Origin: Oopsacas minuta | Taxonomy: Eukaryota > Porifera > Hexactinellida > Lyssacinosida > Leucopsacidae | Length of the DNA: 64,000 nt | Direction of reading: 5' to 3' | NCBI GenBank assembly: GCA_024704765.1 | Contig: JAKMXF010000343.1 | Location: forward strand, 186,001-250,000 | Shown: positions 21,910 to 33,952 of the stretch, one piece after another | Layout: every line of letters begins with the position of its first letter | Numbering within the stretch: the stretch's first letter is position 1 | Position numbers and translations under genes: made by a program | Notes under the pieces: model-generated | Databases searched by the model: none | What the model saw: only the letters and a program-made list of their open reading frames with translations | Told to the model about the DNA's origin: nothing

Positions 21910-24900
21910 ATGACAGAAGAAGAAGTGGATTTAGTAACTTTTATTATTGATTTCCTCAGTTCGAAGGAGACAATAGGATTTCTATGTGGATTTATTATGT
22001 CTGTTGGCTTGGTTGTTTGGTTTGTATTGCCTCGACATAAAAAGGTTGTTGAAGAGGTGGAACAAACAATTGAACCGGTTGTTAAAAAGCGCAGAAAGCA
22101 ACAGGAGCAAGGGTTAAGTAGGAAACAACTTTTAAAATTGGTGGAAGGGAAAAAGTTAGAAATTCAATTTTCGCATCCTTCGCTTGCGGGACATCTCAGA
22201 GGACATCAGGACAATTTGACAGATTTGAGTTTTGATGATAGGGGTCGTTATCTTGTAACAGCTAGTCAGGGTAAGTTGCCGCATTGCACTGTACCGACAA
22301 CTCTGATTACTGTATCACTGAACAGATGAATATTATTATCATATTCATATGTTCAGTGATACATTATTGTGTCTATGAACTCGAACTCTTGCATAATTGT
22401 CGTATCCCTCGATACTTTTCACAGATATGAGGGTAGGGATGATATGCTATAATTACTGTAATATTATACGATTGCAATATCGATTCTATAATTCAATTAC
22501 AGTGATATGAGTGTATGCATATGCGTAGTAAATCAGCAAGAATTCTGCAGAATATCTATTCAGTGATAATAGTAGGTTGTCTGCAAATATTGAGATATTG
22601 TGAGAAATTGAAGGTCAAAGTTCGAGTTGTATAGCTTAAATCAGCGGTTCTCAACTTGGGTTACATGGCCCCTTGGTGGTCTACTGACGACAGCAGGTGG
22701 TCCACAGGATCTTAAAATTGGTATTGCAGTCTATAGGAAGAGGTCGACGGGTGAATAAGGTTGGGAATCCCTGTCTTAAAAACACAATTTTGATATCGTG
22801 AATCAAATTATAAATTGTTATGGCTGATACTCAGATAATATTAATCTAAAAAATTAACTAAGAATTACATTTGTTTGATAATTATGTATCTTCCTATTTA
22901 GATCGGTCAATACGTATTTGGTACTCAAAGGATTTCTCCACAAATGATCATAGGTAATTAGCATATTAATAACGTAATTCAAATACAGTATCTAGATATC
23001 TCACATTTGCTGGTTGCAGTGCTTGCGTGCAAATTGCCAGATATGCTGACTCACAATTTCATACACCAATCTTGTAAGAGAGACGTTTAGTTTTAACAGA
23101 GCTGTATTTTGTTTCAATGTAATTTTCTAGAATTTTATTGAACTCATAACGACACTATATAGTACAACACATACTCTACATTTACCGGATGTATGTGCTA
23201 GCATGTGCACACAACGAATCAAAAAGCTGAATTGTCCAACTTTTTCCGAGCACACTAATACTAAATTTTCACGTCCCCTCCAATACCACAATAACCTAAT
23301 GTTCCAGTACATTATAACATTCCATCCAGCTCTCTTCTCTACTCCGGTTAGCATTTATTTGCTACTAAATATATTTGTTTATTGTCTAGATATGCACGTG
23401 CTTCAATACAACTTGATTTTGCTCTCAAAGTGAGAATCAGCCCAGATTGCAAGTTAGTGTTTAGAATAGCTACAAATACATCAGATATATTATAGATATA
23501 ACATTATACGTAGAGCCACTGCGCTCATAGCAATGTATGTGACTGTACTCCAGTAATCCTATTCCTCAATTATCAATTAAGTCTAATTAGTGTCAATATT
23601 TTCGTGAAGTACTAGATTATGAAATTATGTGTGTTATGAAAGTATTTGATTTATCGTTTGAAATAGAATATACAGTAGACACAGCCATCTGTTAAACGAA
23701 GTCTACTGACATAATATATTTTTATCTCTTTTAAGTTCAATATTTTTGTTATTCGCCTATTAATTTGTCATTTAATTAGAGCTCTTCTTGCATACACGAA
23801 TGAAGCTAGACATTTGAACGTTTACAGACTTAACAAGAATTCAAATGGCAACATCACTACTAGCTATGCTGGTGATTTCCCTTTGGTAACACAATTAATA
23901 TTTGTCTATCCAATCAATCGCCATGTCGATTTATTTTAGAGTAATTCTATCTCAAACACGTATACACTCCCTGGCCAAAAGTATTGGAACACCATACCAC
24001 TAATGACACATGTGGCATATGGAACTTTGTGAGAATATATGCATTGAATAGTCTGTGGATATATCAGAAAAGGCGATTGTAATGATAATATTAATGATAG
24101 AATTAAGTTCACAAATGTTTGAAACTATCTTCAGCCTATACAACTAAAGCAAATGCATATTTGTGCCAAATGTCAATTGTGGCCGAGTGTTCCAATACTT
24201 TTGGCCAGTGAGTGTATACTGAAATACCCGCTTATATCTAAGTTTGAAATTGTACAAATATTGTCCCAAACTATCAAAGTAACTTAAATATAATCGGTTA
24301 TATTGAAGTAATTATCGCGGTCCCTTGAGCTACGATATAACGGAAGTCGATATAACCGATGAATATATGTTACTTTGAAGGCTGCAACCATATTTCTTAC
24401 AATTTTCAGGCTTCGATAAAATGATAGTTGGCTATAGTTTATTCTGCATTGAATATTCAACTATTGTGTTATACAATTTTTAGGATCATAAAGGTGATCT
24501 GATCAGTCTGGACGTAGCTAGTCTAGGTACTTACATATTAGCTGGATATAGTGAGGGACGTATTTCTGTGTATTCAGTCAAAGGCAAGCAGTTATACACT
24601 AGGGATCTGGGAGTGAGTATTTTTAATAATTTAGTAGTGTACACGATAGAGGAAATGTAATGAAACGCTATTTCCAGAACTTTTTACACACTTCAGTCCG
24701 TCACCCACGTGATATTATCCATATAATCTAGGCTTATGAATAGGATTCTAATATATATGCATATATGCGGGGTGTCACGCCGACTCACGCCCCATCGAAA
24801 CGCCACAAGTGAAATTGTCTCGTTTGTGATGACCTACATGCTCCAGTCCCAAACAAATCTCCCACTAAATAATTCTATTCCATTTTTAGACTATAATAAC

Positions 24901-27900
24901 TGTTGTTGTATTGAGTCCATCATCTGAGAGATTCTTCATTGGTACTCCAGAAGGTCATATACTGTTATTTACGATAAAGCTTACTGAGAGCAGTTATTTC
25001 CATTCTGTAAGTATAATTGTATTGAATTTATTATTATTAAACTAATTGTGCATTGCTATTGTTTTCAGATGTCTTTTGAATGTAATCTGAAAGGACACAC
25101 GAAAGGAATTAGAGATCTGGCTATATCTGGTGATACAACAAGGTTATATTATATTTAATGTGCTCTTTTGTATTACACCTTGACTGACATTTGTGGACAT
25201 GGCTGTTGTCCTTTGTAGAGAAGCGGTGAACTTCTATATAGTTCGCTTGTCTACAGAGTTAAATGACGAATGCACTACAAATTCTAGTCTGGTGGTCGGC
25301 AGAGTTCATGTTTGGATTATCGCGGAATTAATCACACGTCTCCAGCCCCGATTATCTATTAATTTACAAAATCTCTGTGAGGAGAGTTACCCGTTTACAT
25401 ATGTTGTCCGCTTTGAGGTTCCGGAATTTAAATCGAAAGATTTATTTGACTCTCGGCTTGTTTGAGCTAAGTTACAAAATCCAATATGCTTTGCACCTTC
25501 AATATACCTCTAATGACATGTTAAGCCTTCATGAACCTTTCTTCCTCCAGGCCTCTTTAGTGAAGCGGGACTATGAATAATAAGAAAGCACTAATTACCA
25601 TGAACAATATCTCATAACTTCATCCTTTTAGGTTAGCTAGTCTTGGAGGAGATGGAAAATGGATAATTTGGGATACAATGAAGTCCTATACTGACAAAGC
25701 TATTATTAAGCCCTATATAGCTCAATACGAGTATGCTAAAGCTCCTCCTCCATTGTCTGCCTCTGCTATAAAGAAGGGGAAGAAACAGGAAGAAATACAT
25801 GGATATATTGCTATATCTCCTGACACACACGTTACTGTTGTTATACAGAAATCGCTTATTAGAATGTTTAAGACTATTGATGGTAGCTTATTGGAAACTA
25901 TAGAGTCTACGGAATATGGTAATTATTATATTGTATACAGTAGGCACTGTTTAATATGGCAACTTCGGGACCAGGACCATGGGCGTAGGGGGAGCCTGAA
26001 CGGGTCAGGAGCACATTTTGTTATGTCAGGGAAATGTGGTGGCACACTTAACAGGGTTCTGACACATACAGAGATAATTTAGTAAGTCATCTTGCTGTAT
26101 GTAGTTATGCAATATTTTAACCTGTCACGAATTTTGTTGCTCCAATCGACTGAATTATAGAAATTTACGTTTTTAAGTCGCTTCAATTATGTTCTATGTA
26201 AAATTTGACTACCTAGCCGGGTCTAAAATCATAAATTATTACCACTTGCGAAGATATATTGAAATTGAATGAATTCTAACAATAGATTAATTCAATTGCT
26301 TATTCTTGGGCTACACTTACTGAATGCAATAAAATCGATTGCAAATGATACGATACTATTCCAGATGTCACCATTATAATATGGTATAATGCAAAGTATA
26401 TCCGGCGGAGAAATCCTTACAATTTGCTAGATAATAGTATTATCATTACTAACAGCTGCTGTAATAATCTATATGTGTAATGAGAACTAAAATGCTAGTT
26501 CAATCCCGATTACTGGCAAATCTTAGTTCAAATTTACTCAGCTTTATTATACTATTGCCCATTACCTTTATCATTGAATATAATTGGAAGTATTACCATT
26601 TATATGAACAAGAACAACATTCACCATAGCTTTGCCAGTTTTCGACACACCATAACATTGGCTAGTTCTTATTTGAACTATTCAGCTTCTCAGAGATTAT
26701 ATCATCTTGGAATTAGTGTTGATTCTGACAAGATTCTACCTCATTTGAACTATCAAATATATAGAAATTATACGAAGAGACATGATTTTTGCGAATTATT
26801 ACAACAACTTGATATTTCCTTACAGCCAGGTTGGGGTAATTAATGTATAAGCGACAAGACTGAAGCCAGTTGGAAAATATGTTACAGACTTTGGAGTTGT
26901 TTATTGTTTTACCTCTGGCAAGTTATGGCATGATTTTTCGAAATGACTTGCAATAGATTTGAACCTAGGTCAAATTCTAATTTATGTAACATTCGTTTAT
27001 CTCCCTCTCGATTACATATTCGAACTTACAGGCCTAAACCTTCCAAATTTAGAATTGGACCCTAAAAATATTTGTTATATAGTTATTCTCCTATTATATC
27101 GGAATATATTTACAGATGAGATAGATAGAGTATGCTTCTCACCTGATGGTCATTACCTTATAACAATGAGTTCAGTTAATGAAGAGAACCTTGCTCGTAT
27201 TTGGTATAATCCGCATGGTTTACAAATGGAGTTAGTCTTGGTAGAGAGACAGTTACATGGAGAAAGGGAAAGTTATATCAGAGATAGGTTGAATAAGCGA
27301 GTAGAAGAAATCAAGTAAGTTGAAACTTAGGCACATTCAGTGGAGTTCGTGTATTAGCAAGTCGTATTTTGCACGAATTTCCCATGCTAATGCGCTAACT
27401 TGCTATTAGAGGAATTATTTCCAATACGAAACGGAATCTAACTCATTGAAAATGTTGCTATTAGGCGAATGCCACATACTTGGCTTCTATATACTTTATT
27501 GTATGACTTTGTGGCTTAGTAGAATATACACTGCCCTCCGCCTGTTGGCAAATACAGTAGAGGTTTGGAGTTAACGAATGCCCTAAGTACCAAAAGGGAA
27601 GTGAATATCCGTTCAAGATAACGAAAGTTCGAGTTAATAGATGTTGATTGTATTAGTACGTTTTGATATCAATTCTTTTTTTGGTACATAGAGTTCATTT
27701 TCCTCGCTTAAAAGTGTTTGATCTCCAGGATATTTTGCCTGAATTTATCACAGTTTTCCAAATGTCCTACCCCCGAAAATTAGAGGGAACACTGTCCAAT
27801 AAAATCTTACAAATACGATATGGCATCTAATTGGGGAATTTTAACTGTACTACAGATGATTTCAATTTGTGTCCTTCTTACACTTTTGCTTTTTGGCACA

Positions 27901-28070
27901 ATTTTGATATTAGCCGCCGCCAAATAGTTAGACCCTTTCATTATCTTTGCTTTTGTTTTGGAGGATAGTTCCCTTATGCTAAGAGTCAATGATTTATTAT
28001 ACGTATGTTTCTATATTTCAGAGGGCAACTACGAGAGTTATCAAACAAAAAGAAGGTCAAAAGCAAATGA
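21910..28070 (+). CDS. TBL2: TBL2 (transducin beta-like 2), membrane-anchored WD40 protein, 10 exons
   Basis: Exons 21910-22270, 22902-22953, 23390-23452, 23780-23885, 24484-24612, 24890-25006, 25069-25142, 25632-25918, 27116-27314 and 28022-28070 sum to 1437 nt (478 residues plus stop). Residues about 19-42 form one transmembrane helix (IGFLCGFIMSVGLVVWFVLP), followed by a basic coiled-coil stretch and the TBL2-type entry SHPSLAGHLRGHQDNLTDLSF. WD repeats continue through DRSIRIWYSKDF, LKGHTKGIRDLAISGDTTR and GDGKWIIWDT to the C-terminal DEIDRVCFSPDGHYL, and a charged coiled-coil tail ends the protein. Vertebrate TBL2 is an ER membrane protein that associates with PERK under stress; that role is known from the family. 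Several introns hold repeat elements. Confidence 0.92.
22640..22782. repeat. Family G dispersed element
   Basis: Starts CAGCGGTTCTCAACTTGGG and contains TTGGTATTGCAGTCTATAGG. It lies in TBL2 intron 1 and is related to the copies at 8005 and 41083. Confidence 0.5.
23963..24216. mobile_element. Tc1/mariner-type MITE
   Basis: About 254 bp with almost perfect inverted ends, TACACTCCCTGGCCAAAAGT and its reverse-complement partner ACTTTTGGCCAGTGAGTGTA, flanked by TA. The GGCCAAAAGTATTGGAAC core is typical of Tc1-like termini. There is no transposase ORF, so it is non-autonomous. It lies in TBL2 intron 4. Confidence 0.85.
24225..24436. repeat. Two abutting family A copies in opposite orientation
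   Basis: A reverse-orientation copy (TACTGAAATACCCGCTTATA, then CCCTTGAGCTACGATATAAC) is followed directly by a forward right half (GATATAACCGATGAATATAT, then TTACTTTGAAGG). They start immediately after the mariner-type element. Confidence 0.55.
27335..27480. repeat. Family F inverted-repeat fragment
   Basis: CAGTGGAGTTCGTGTATTAG, then GCGCTAACTTGCTATTAG. Related blocks occur near 890-985 (TCGCGTATTAGCAAATAC) and 55935-56000. It lies just after the donor of TBL2 exon 9. Confidence 0.4.
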
Positions 28071-28623
28071 GGTCTATCATTGAACCTTCAGCTAAGTTGT
28101 TATGACTTTAATATATTTCTAATTAGAATTGTATTTATGATATACTTCGTTATTTGATATAATTAAATTATTTGAAAACAGTTCATATTTGTAAAGGGCA
28201 TTTTACCCCTTTATGAAGTATTCCATACAGTTGGAGAATGGATTAATTTGTGAATTCAGCTATTGCTCACAGCAGAATAATGATTGTTTCACCAGTGTTA
28301 CTTAACGCAAAAATTCCCTAAATTTGATCCCCTTCGGTATCACTTTGCATACTACTCTCCTTTCCTTAGCATTACGTATGTTACGTTTGAATGGCCCCTT
28401 ATTTGTAGCTAATCTAAATGCCAGAACTCTAAGCAATGCTTAACTCTTCTGTAACCATGGATTGTGTGATAACAATGCAATATTTCGGTGGTGGAATTGA
28501 AACTGATTAGAAACCACTTCTATTCTTATCTAGCCATAATCACTATTCAGCAGTCCAGATTATCAGATATGTTTTTCAAGATTATCATCAAATATTATAT
28601 TTTGGTGCCTTAAGAATTAAGTA
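28071..28623. other. Intergenic stretch between TBL2 and GTF2H1
   Basis: I see no gene, repeat family or recognisable regulatory motif beyond general AT-richness. It must hold the 3' end of TBL2 and the GTF2H1 promoter. Confidence 0.6.
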
Positions 28624-30093
28624 ATGGCTACAGCCCACAATCACGCTAATGCATTTCTCCTACGAATACCGGAAGTTAATTTCAAGAAGTTAAATGGTAT
28701 TCTATATCTGTATGATACGAAATTAGTTTGGAAACCGGATACCAAGAATGAACCGGAATTTTCCGTGCCGTATATTGATATAAAAATACAGAAAATTAGT
28801 TCAGCAAATACCAAAAAAGTCAAATTACAACTTGTACTTGACAATGAAAATTCTCCAACTTTCTACTTCAATTCTTCGCAAGCCTTGGAGCAGAGAAATA
28901 CGCTGAAAGACCAGCTACAAAATATGATTTCCGGTGTCAAAACCCAACAGGTCGATTTAAATGCAAAAATCCGTAAATTGAAAGAAGATGCTTCGCTATT
29001 GAAGTTATACAATGAACTCGTTGCTTCGAATAATCCGGTTTTAAGAGCTGAAGAATTCTGGACAATACACAGTGATTCTCTGTCCACTGATCCCCCACAA
29101 GACACAGGCATACCAACATCTCTTCTAACTGAACTACAAACCACGGGTGATGGGGACCAGCATAAATACACGCTAACACAAGACACAACACAGCATATTT
29201 TCAAAATGTATCCTGCTGTTAGGAAAAAGCACGTCGAACTTGTTCCGGATAAAATTAATGAGGAGGCCTTCTGGAAGAACGTCCTTCAATCTCTACAATT
29301 CCATGGTATAGACAGTTTAACAAGTTCTAATTCCAATTTCCTTGAAGCCACGAAACATGACGAATCATATCGACTTAAAAATGATATCAAACGTATTAAA
29401 CTATCGAATACAACTTCGATTGGGGAAGATATTGACTATTTACCGTTATCAACTGAGCAAATTGTCCAAGAGCAACCACGGTTCACCAAACTATGGATAC
29501 AACGTTGTAATTATCAAAACAGGATGATAGTTGGTGGCAATCAGCTAAATGATTTAGAATCTATCAACAGCCAGGAAGTAACAGCTATTTATAACGAATT
29601 GAATTTAGCACCGAAACCTATTCAATCACAGAAATCTGATTCACAAGAAACTTTCTCATTACCATCTTTGGAAGATTGGAGACCGAATTTACTCGATCCG
29701 CTCCATCCAGGAGTTGCGTTACAAATGCTAACGGATTTAAGTCCAGGCGGATCTATCGTACAAACTTCCCCTCCCCTTCCTACTCTTTCCAGCCCGGCTA
29801 TGAAATCAGATCTGGTTAATATGTACCGATCTTGCTCAGAGTTATTGCGTCATCTATGGAGCTGTTTTCCTGTTACGAATCCATCAATAGAGAATAAACT
29901 TAATCGTCTAATAACTAGCTTACGGAATTTCCCACAAACTCAAATTAAACCATTTGTTGATAAATACGGTGTGTCTGGTGACCAGGTGACCAGACAATTA
30001 CGTTTATCCGTCTCTATGGGTGTCAAAAAATATGATGTTTGGGCTAGTAAGAAGAAAGGAACGCCGCATCGTGCACCTTTTAAGAAACAATAA
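28624..30093 (+). CDS. GTF2H1: GTF2H1, TFIIH core subunit p62, single exon
   Basis: A 489-residue uninterrupted ORF; the vertebrate protein is somewhat longer (about 550). Residues 1-105 form the N-terminal PH-like domain (YLYDTKLVWKPD, then VPYIDIKIQKIS and KKVKLQLVLDNENSPTFYF), which in p62 binds transcription factors and XPC. Two BSD domains follow, each marked by a Phe-Trp motif: AEEFWTIHSDS (about 138-148) and NEEAFWKNVLQSLQFH (about 218-233). The C-terminal third is the helical region of p62 that binds other TFIIH subunits. TFIIH acts in RNA polymerase II initiation and nucleotide-excision repair. Lack of introns is unusual for this gene in animals and suggests intron loss or replacement by a retrocopy (inference). 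Confidence 0.93.
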   Translation: MATAHNHANAFLLRIPEVNFKKLNGILYLYDTKLVWKPDTKNEPEFSVPYIDIKIQKISSANTKKVKLQLVLDNENSPTFYFNSSQALEQRNTLKDQLQNMISGVKTQQVDLNAKIRKLKEDASLLKLYNELVASNNPVLRAEEFWTIHSDSLSTDPPQDTGIPTSLLTELQTTGDGDQHKYTLTQDTTQHIFKMYPAVRKKHVELVPDKINEEAFWKNVLQSLQFHGIDSLTSSNSNFLEATKHDESYRLKNDIKRIKLSNTTSIGEDIDYLPLSTEQIVQEQPRFTKLWIQRCNYQNRMIVGGNQLNDLESINSQEVTAIYNELNLAPKPIQSQKSDSQETFSLPSLEDWRPNLLDPLHPGVALQMLTDLSPGGSIVQTSPPLPTLSSPAMKSDLVNMYRSCSELLRHLWSCFPVTNPSIENKLNRLITSLRNFPQTQIKPFVDKYGVSGDQVTRQLRLSVSMGVKKYDVWASKKKGTPHRAPFKKQ

Positions 30094-30687
30094 TATCGAT
30101 TTCAGTCACAATTACTATATGCTGATATTCTCTTATATGTTTGAATTTTGTAATTTGAATTAGGTTAGAGCTCTTCACATTCTATTTGATAGAATTTTGA
30201 GTATTTTTACATTTTTTTGCAATGGAATTCAATGATCTGATCAGGCGTTAGCGAACGATGACGGCTCTATGGGTCACAATTTATCATGTCAAAGATATGA
30301 TTGAGGCTTTTCATTATTTTCATTTTCATTTATTTAGACACAGGCAAATAGTATAATGACTTTTTATGCCATTTACTTATTTCAAAAGCTTTCAATTGAT
30401 CCTACAACCTTGATCCAACCTACTGATATTTCAGAATTGTATTTTCTATAATTTTTGCTTCTGATTGCATCATAAGATTATAGTGTAACCTCCACAATCT
30501 GGGCCTGCTCAAACAGGGAACTTCTGGAAACTGAATGTAAAAATAGCGAATTCCTAGTCCCAAACAATTGAACCTCCTTAAACGGCATTTTTCTGCATTC
30601 CTGGCACTCCGTATATCCTTTATGGTGCTCACACTCAGTTTAAATCTCTTTTCACATATTTATTAGTAGAATTACAAATCTCTTCAG
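30094..30687. other. Intergenic stretch with a family C element
   Basis: A family C copy lies at about 30480-30620 (TAGTGTAACCTCCACAATCT, AACTTCTGGAAACTGAAT, AATTCCTAGTCCC). Otherwise no gene is visible; the 3' side presumably holds the TMEM120 promoter. Confidence 0.55.
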
Positions 30688-33600
30688 ATGAATTCAGATA
30701 CTGCTCACAGGAAATCTCTATCTAATCATGATTTGATTATGTTAGACACAGATACTGAGGATGAAGTTTGGAAGCGTCATAAGGAGGGTTATAAGACATT
30801 AGTGGTATGTACGTATAGCCATTGAATATCTGTTAAGATATACTATCAAGTCCCGTTATATCGAAGCTCAAGGGACCGCGATAGTTCGATTTAACCGATG
30901 ATGTTTATGTACTTGTACGAATTCAGACTTCGAAATAAGCAAGTATTTTGATATACCGGGAGTTGACTGTAGAATGCCTTTATTTCGTATTATTATCAAA
31001 ATCAATAGTTTTGGGTTTTACTCGAAATGTATTATTAGCGAGGGGAGCTCGTTGCTAGTGAAATGGAGTTCTTTGACACTATTCCAGGCTACAACATTCT
31101 GTCATTATTTAATCATATTTCATGAATATTTTAGTATTCATAGCATATTGTAATGTTTTGTAACTTGAACCCAGATATTTCCCACTCTCACTCTCTAGGA
31201 TGATTATAGAAATCTTACTAAACAGAAGCTAGCCATCACTACTTTAGAAGCTAAACTCAAGAAAAACTGTACTACCCTCAAGAAGGACATATCAAGGTAC
31301 AGTAGAATTCAGATAAGACGTATCCCTCGAGAAACGAGAATTAGTACGTACTTCTTAAATCTCTTAATCGCAGTACGTCTTATCTGAATATTCATCCCAT
31401 ACAATTAGTACAAGAATTGAGAAACAGTTTTAGAGAAAAGTACGTCTTAAGCCGAGCGAGTATTAACTTAGTTCTACTGTATTTATATTCTTCTCTATTC
31501 TAAGCTCAGTGGCTGTCCGAGGGGGAACCGCTCCTGTTCAAACTTCAAGTTTACTTTCATTCTTTATATATTAACTTGTATTTAGCTATAAGAAACCAGA
31601 GAAACAGGATTGCATACGAGCAATTGGTTTATTCTGTGATGAAACTATTCATAAACTTCCTTCTCAGGACAATGGGTATATATTCATTCATTCACTTCTA
31701 ACATATAGTGTAACTTCCATAGGGAGGGACTGTGGAAACAGAGTGAATACAAATTGAGCAAATTCCTAGTCCCATACAAATGAACGTGGGAATTGGCAGG
31801 AAAGGGGAAACTGAGTAGCATTTTCGGCCTCCATGGCACCCCAGTTTTGGGAGGTTACACCTTATGTGATTTTATTGAAATATCAGCTGATTTTCTTATA
31901 GATTCCTTCTATGGATAGTAATCGGCCACATCAATGTTATATTTGATGACTTTGACGTAAAGTAAGTCAATTTGTTTCTATAATAATGTAGACCTCGTTT
32001 AATAGGATCATTTCTAGACCAGGCCAATTTGAGCCAATTGAGCGATATATGGCCCTTGTTCATGAGAAACTTGTTTCTGAACCATATGATCTCCATATAA
32101 GCATACGTTATCATAAGGCAATGTCGCCTAATTGATGCGGGCGGTGGAGCTGAAAAATCTTATTAACAGTGTCCTGAAGGTTTGGCCCGATTAACCAGTG
32201 AATCCTATTAAGTAGAGTCTACTGTCTATTCAATTCAAACATTAACGTACATTTCCATTAGAATGCGATACAAGAAAGCTTATGAGAGATTTAAACTATT
32301 CAGTAACGGAGTATCTATAACTCTCATCCTAATGACATGGTTCCTACACATACCACAGATTATACTGTACTCTATGTTGGTATACTATTACTTCTCATTG
32401 ACTATTAGGGAACACATTCTTATTAAAAACGGATCCAAGTAAGTTTATAGACACACTCTACACCCCCTGATTCTATATATACTACTCTAGCGGGTCTGAA
32501 TTACCTCTTATTTCTAGGATAAAATTTTGGTGGTTGTTACATCACTATTTAACCATCATTATCACTCTGTTATTACTTACCTGGTGAGTTGTATTATGTC
32601 ATAGTTGTACTTGTAACTCCAAATATTTCCAATTCAAACTGTTGATAATCCTACTGACGAGCGATTAATTTTGGTGTTAGTATATTTATTCTGTTACAGG
32701 CCTCCTGGAGAATGTTATACGCAATCACATGATGTGTTGATGTTCGCTTCTCTTATGACAAGTTAGCTTATTTTAATGTTTACAGGCAATTTTTGATTTA
32801 TCCGTGCTGAGTTGATTAGAAATTGCATTTTGTTCGGCACCATTTTGGCACTGACATTGACAATTATTTCAAAAATACAAAATATATAACGTATGGAAAC
32901 CTATTCCCTATAATTTCTCAGGTGTAATACAACTTGTTCAGTTCTTCTATCAACGTAAGACAATAGACAGGAATATTATGATGGGAAAAGACAAATTCCT
33001 TCGTACTACAGATGGTGAGATTAAATAAATGTATACCCGAATATTTTCAAGTTTATTATTTTGTACTTTTCTATAGAGGGCATTAGATCAAAAATGTTCA
33101 GCGATTTGATATACATTGTTCCTCTGTTAATATTTCTATACGTGAGTTCTATTGCATTTAGATTAAGTATTTTGCATTAGCCACTGTTATTTGAAAATTT
33201 GTTTCAGCTTCACTGCTCGCACCAAGTTTGTCAATATTTCACCATTTCTCAAGGAAATTCAATTACACAATATATTTACTAACGTGAATAGAGTTATTCA
33301 TCTTCACAGATCTCCTTTAACACGCTTAATTAACATATTTCGAAGTAGATTCATGAAATTTGCTATGAATGGGCCACGTTGTATTATGATAACGTCACAA
33401 AATAATGAGATAATTATAATGAAATGCAGCCCGCCTGCATGCTTAGATGGACATCTGAAACAAGTTTCTCATTTACTGGTCCTGATATAATATTTAAAAA
33501 CTATAATTACAGATTGTACAAGCCTACACTTCATTCAGATTATTCTACAACTGGTATTATGGTATCTGTACAGAATATCAAGTTCCTATTCTAGCTAGCC

Positions 33601-33695
33601 TATTCATATTCCTATGTCTTGGTAACTGTAGAACTCTCATACAAATTCTTAAAGCCAAAGCGAGCCTTGCGAAAGGGAAACCGAAAATGTCTTGA
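30688..33695 (+). CDS. TMEM120: TMEM120 (TACAN/NET29 family) multi-pass membrane protein, 9 exons
   Basis: Exons 30688-30804, 31199-31296, 31586-31675, 32262-32438, 32518-32583, 32700-32761, 32922-33014, 33077-33141 and 33513-33695 sum to 951 nt (316 residues plus stop). A soluble, coiled-coil N-terminal half (KRHKEGYKTLVDDYRNLTKQ-like, with EAKLKK heptads) precedes six predicted membrane helices. Family-specific landmarks are present: ERFKLFSNG, REHILIKNGSKIKFWWLLHHY, VIQLVQFFYQRKTIDR, and the last helix LFIFLCLGNCRTLIQIL. TMEM120 proteins are ER/nuclear-envelope proteins with a fold like ELOVL fatty-acid elongases that bind CoA; a role in mechanosensation is debated. Introns 1-3 carry repeat elements. 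Confidence 0.92.
30838..30975. repeat. Family A element, full-length copy
   Basis: AGTCCCGTTATATCGAAGCT to ATACCGGGAGTTGACTGTA, with the usual interior. It lies in TMEM120 intron 1. Confidence 0.65.
31298..31482. repeat. Family B element, longest copy
   Basis: Ends TACAGTAGAATTCAGATAAG and CTTAGTTCTACTGTA; the interior includes a second, internal inverted TACGTCTTATC block. It starts immediately after the donor of TMEM120 exon 2 (31297). Confidence 0.65.
31706..31864. repeat. Family C element
   Basis: TAGTGTAACTTCCATAGGGA to GGGAGGTTACACCTTA, with the AGCATTTTCGGCCTCC block. It lies in TMEM120 intron 3. Confidence 0.6.
31988..32225. repeat. Family E inverted-repeat element
   Basis: GTAGACCTCGTTTAATAGGA to TCCTATTAAGTAGAGTCTAC form opposing ends. 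It lies in TMEM120 intron 3, close upstream of the exon 4 acceptor. Related ends occur at 108, 23676 and 55240-55415. Confidence 0.55.
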
Positions 33696-33952
33696 TTATG
33701 TATACCATAGTTGTAGTTAACGAATTTTTACGCATAGAGCTTTTTAATTTATTTCTATGATTACTTTTGAGTTGATTACTTGGTGCTGTATATTATATTA
33801 TATAGAATTGCTATTTCAAATTCTTTCCTCTTCGCTTAAGTCAATAACTACCAACTTCAATGTTGTAAATTTCTATGAATATGGTCACTGTATTTCTATT
33901 TGATTATTTTGATTAGTCAAGGGCTACGCCTGCCTCACCAGATTAAATCAGT

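Noticed and set aside
24736-25580. Short ORFs in TBL2 introns 5 and 7
   Set aside because: They overlap TBL2 splice sites or exons in other frames, have no recognisable motif, and interrupt an otherwise consistent TBL2 model.
33191-33490. 99-codon ORF in the last TMEM120 intron
   Set aside because: The exon 8 to exon 9 junction (33141 to 33513) restores the TMEM120 reading frame and family match; using this ORF would truncate the protein.
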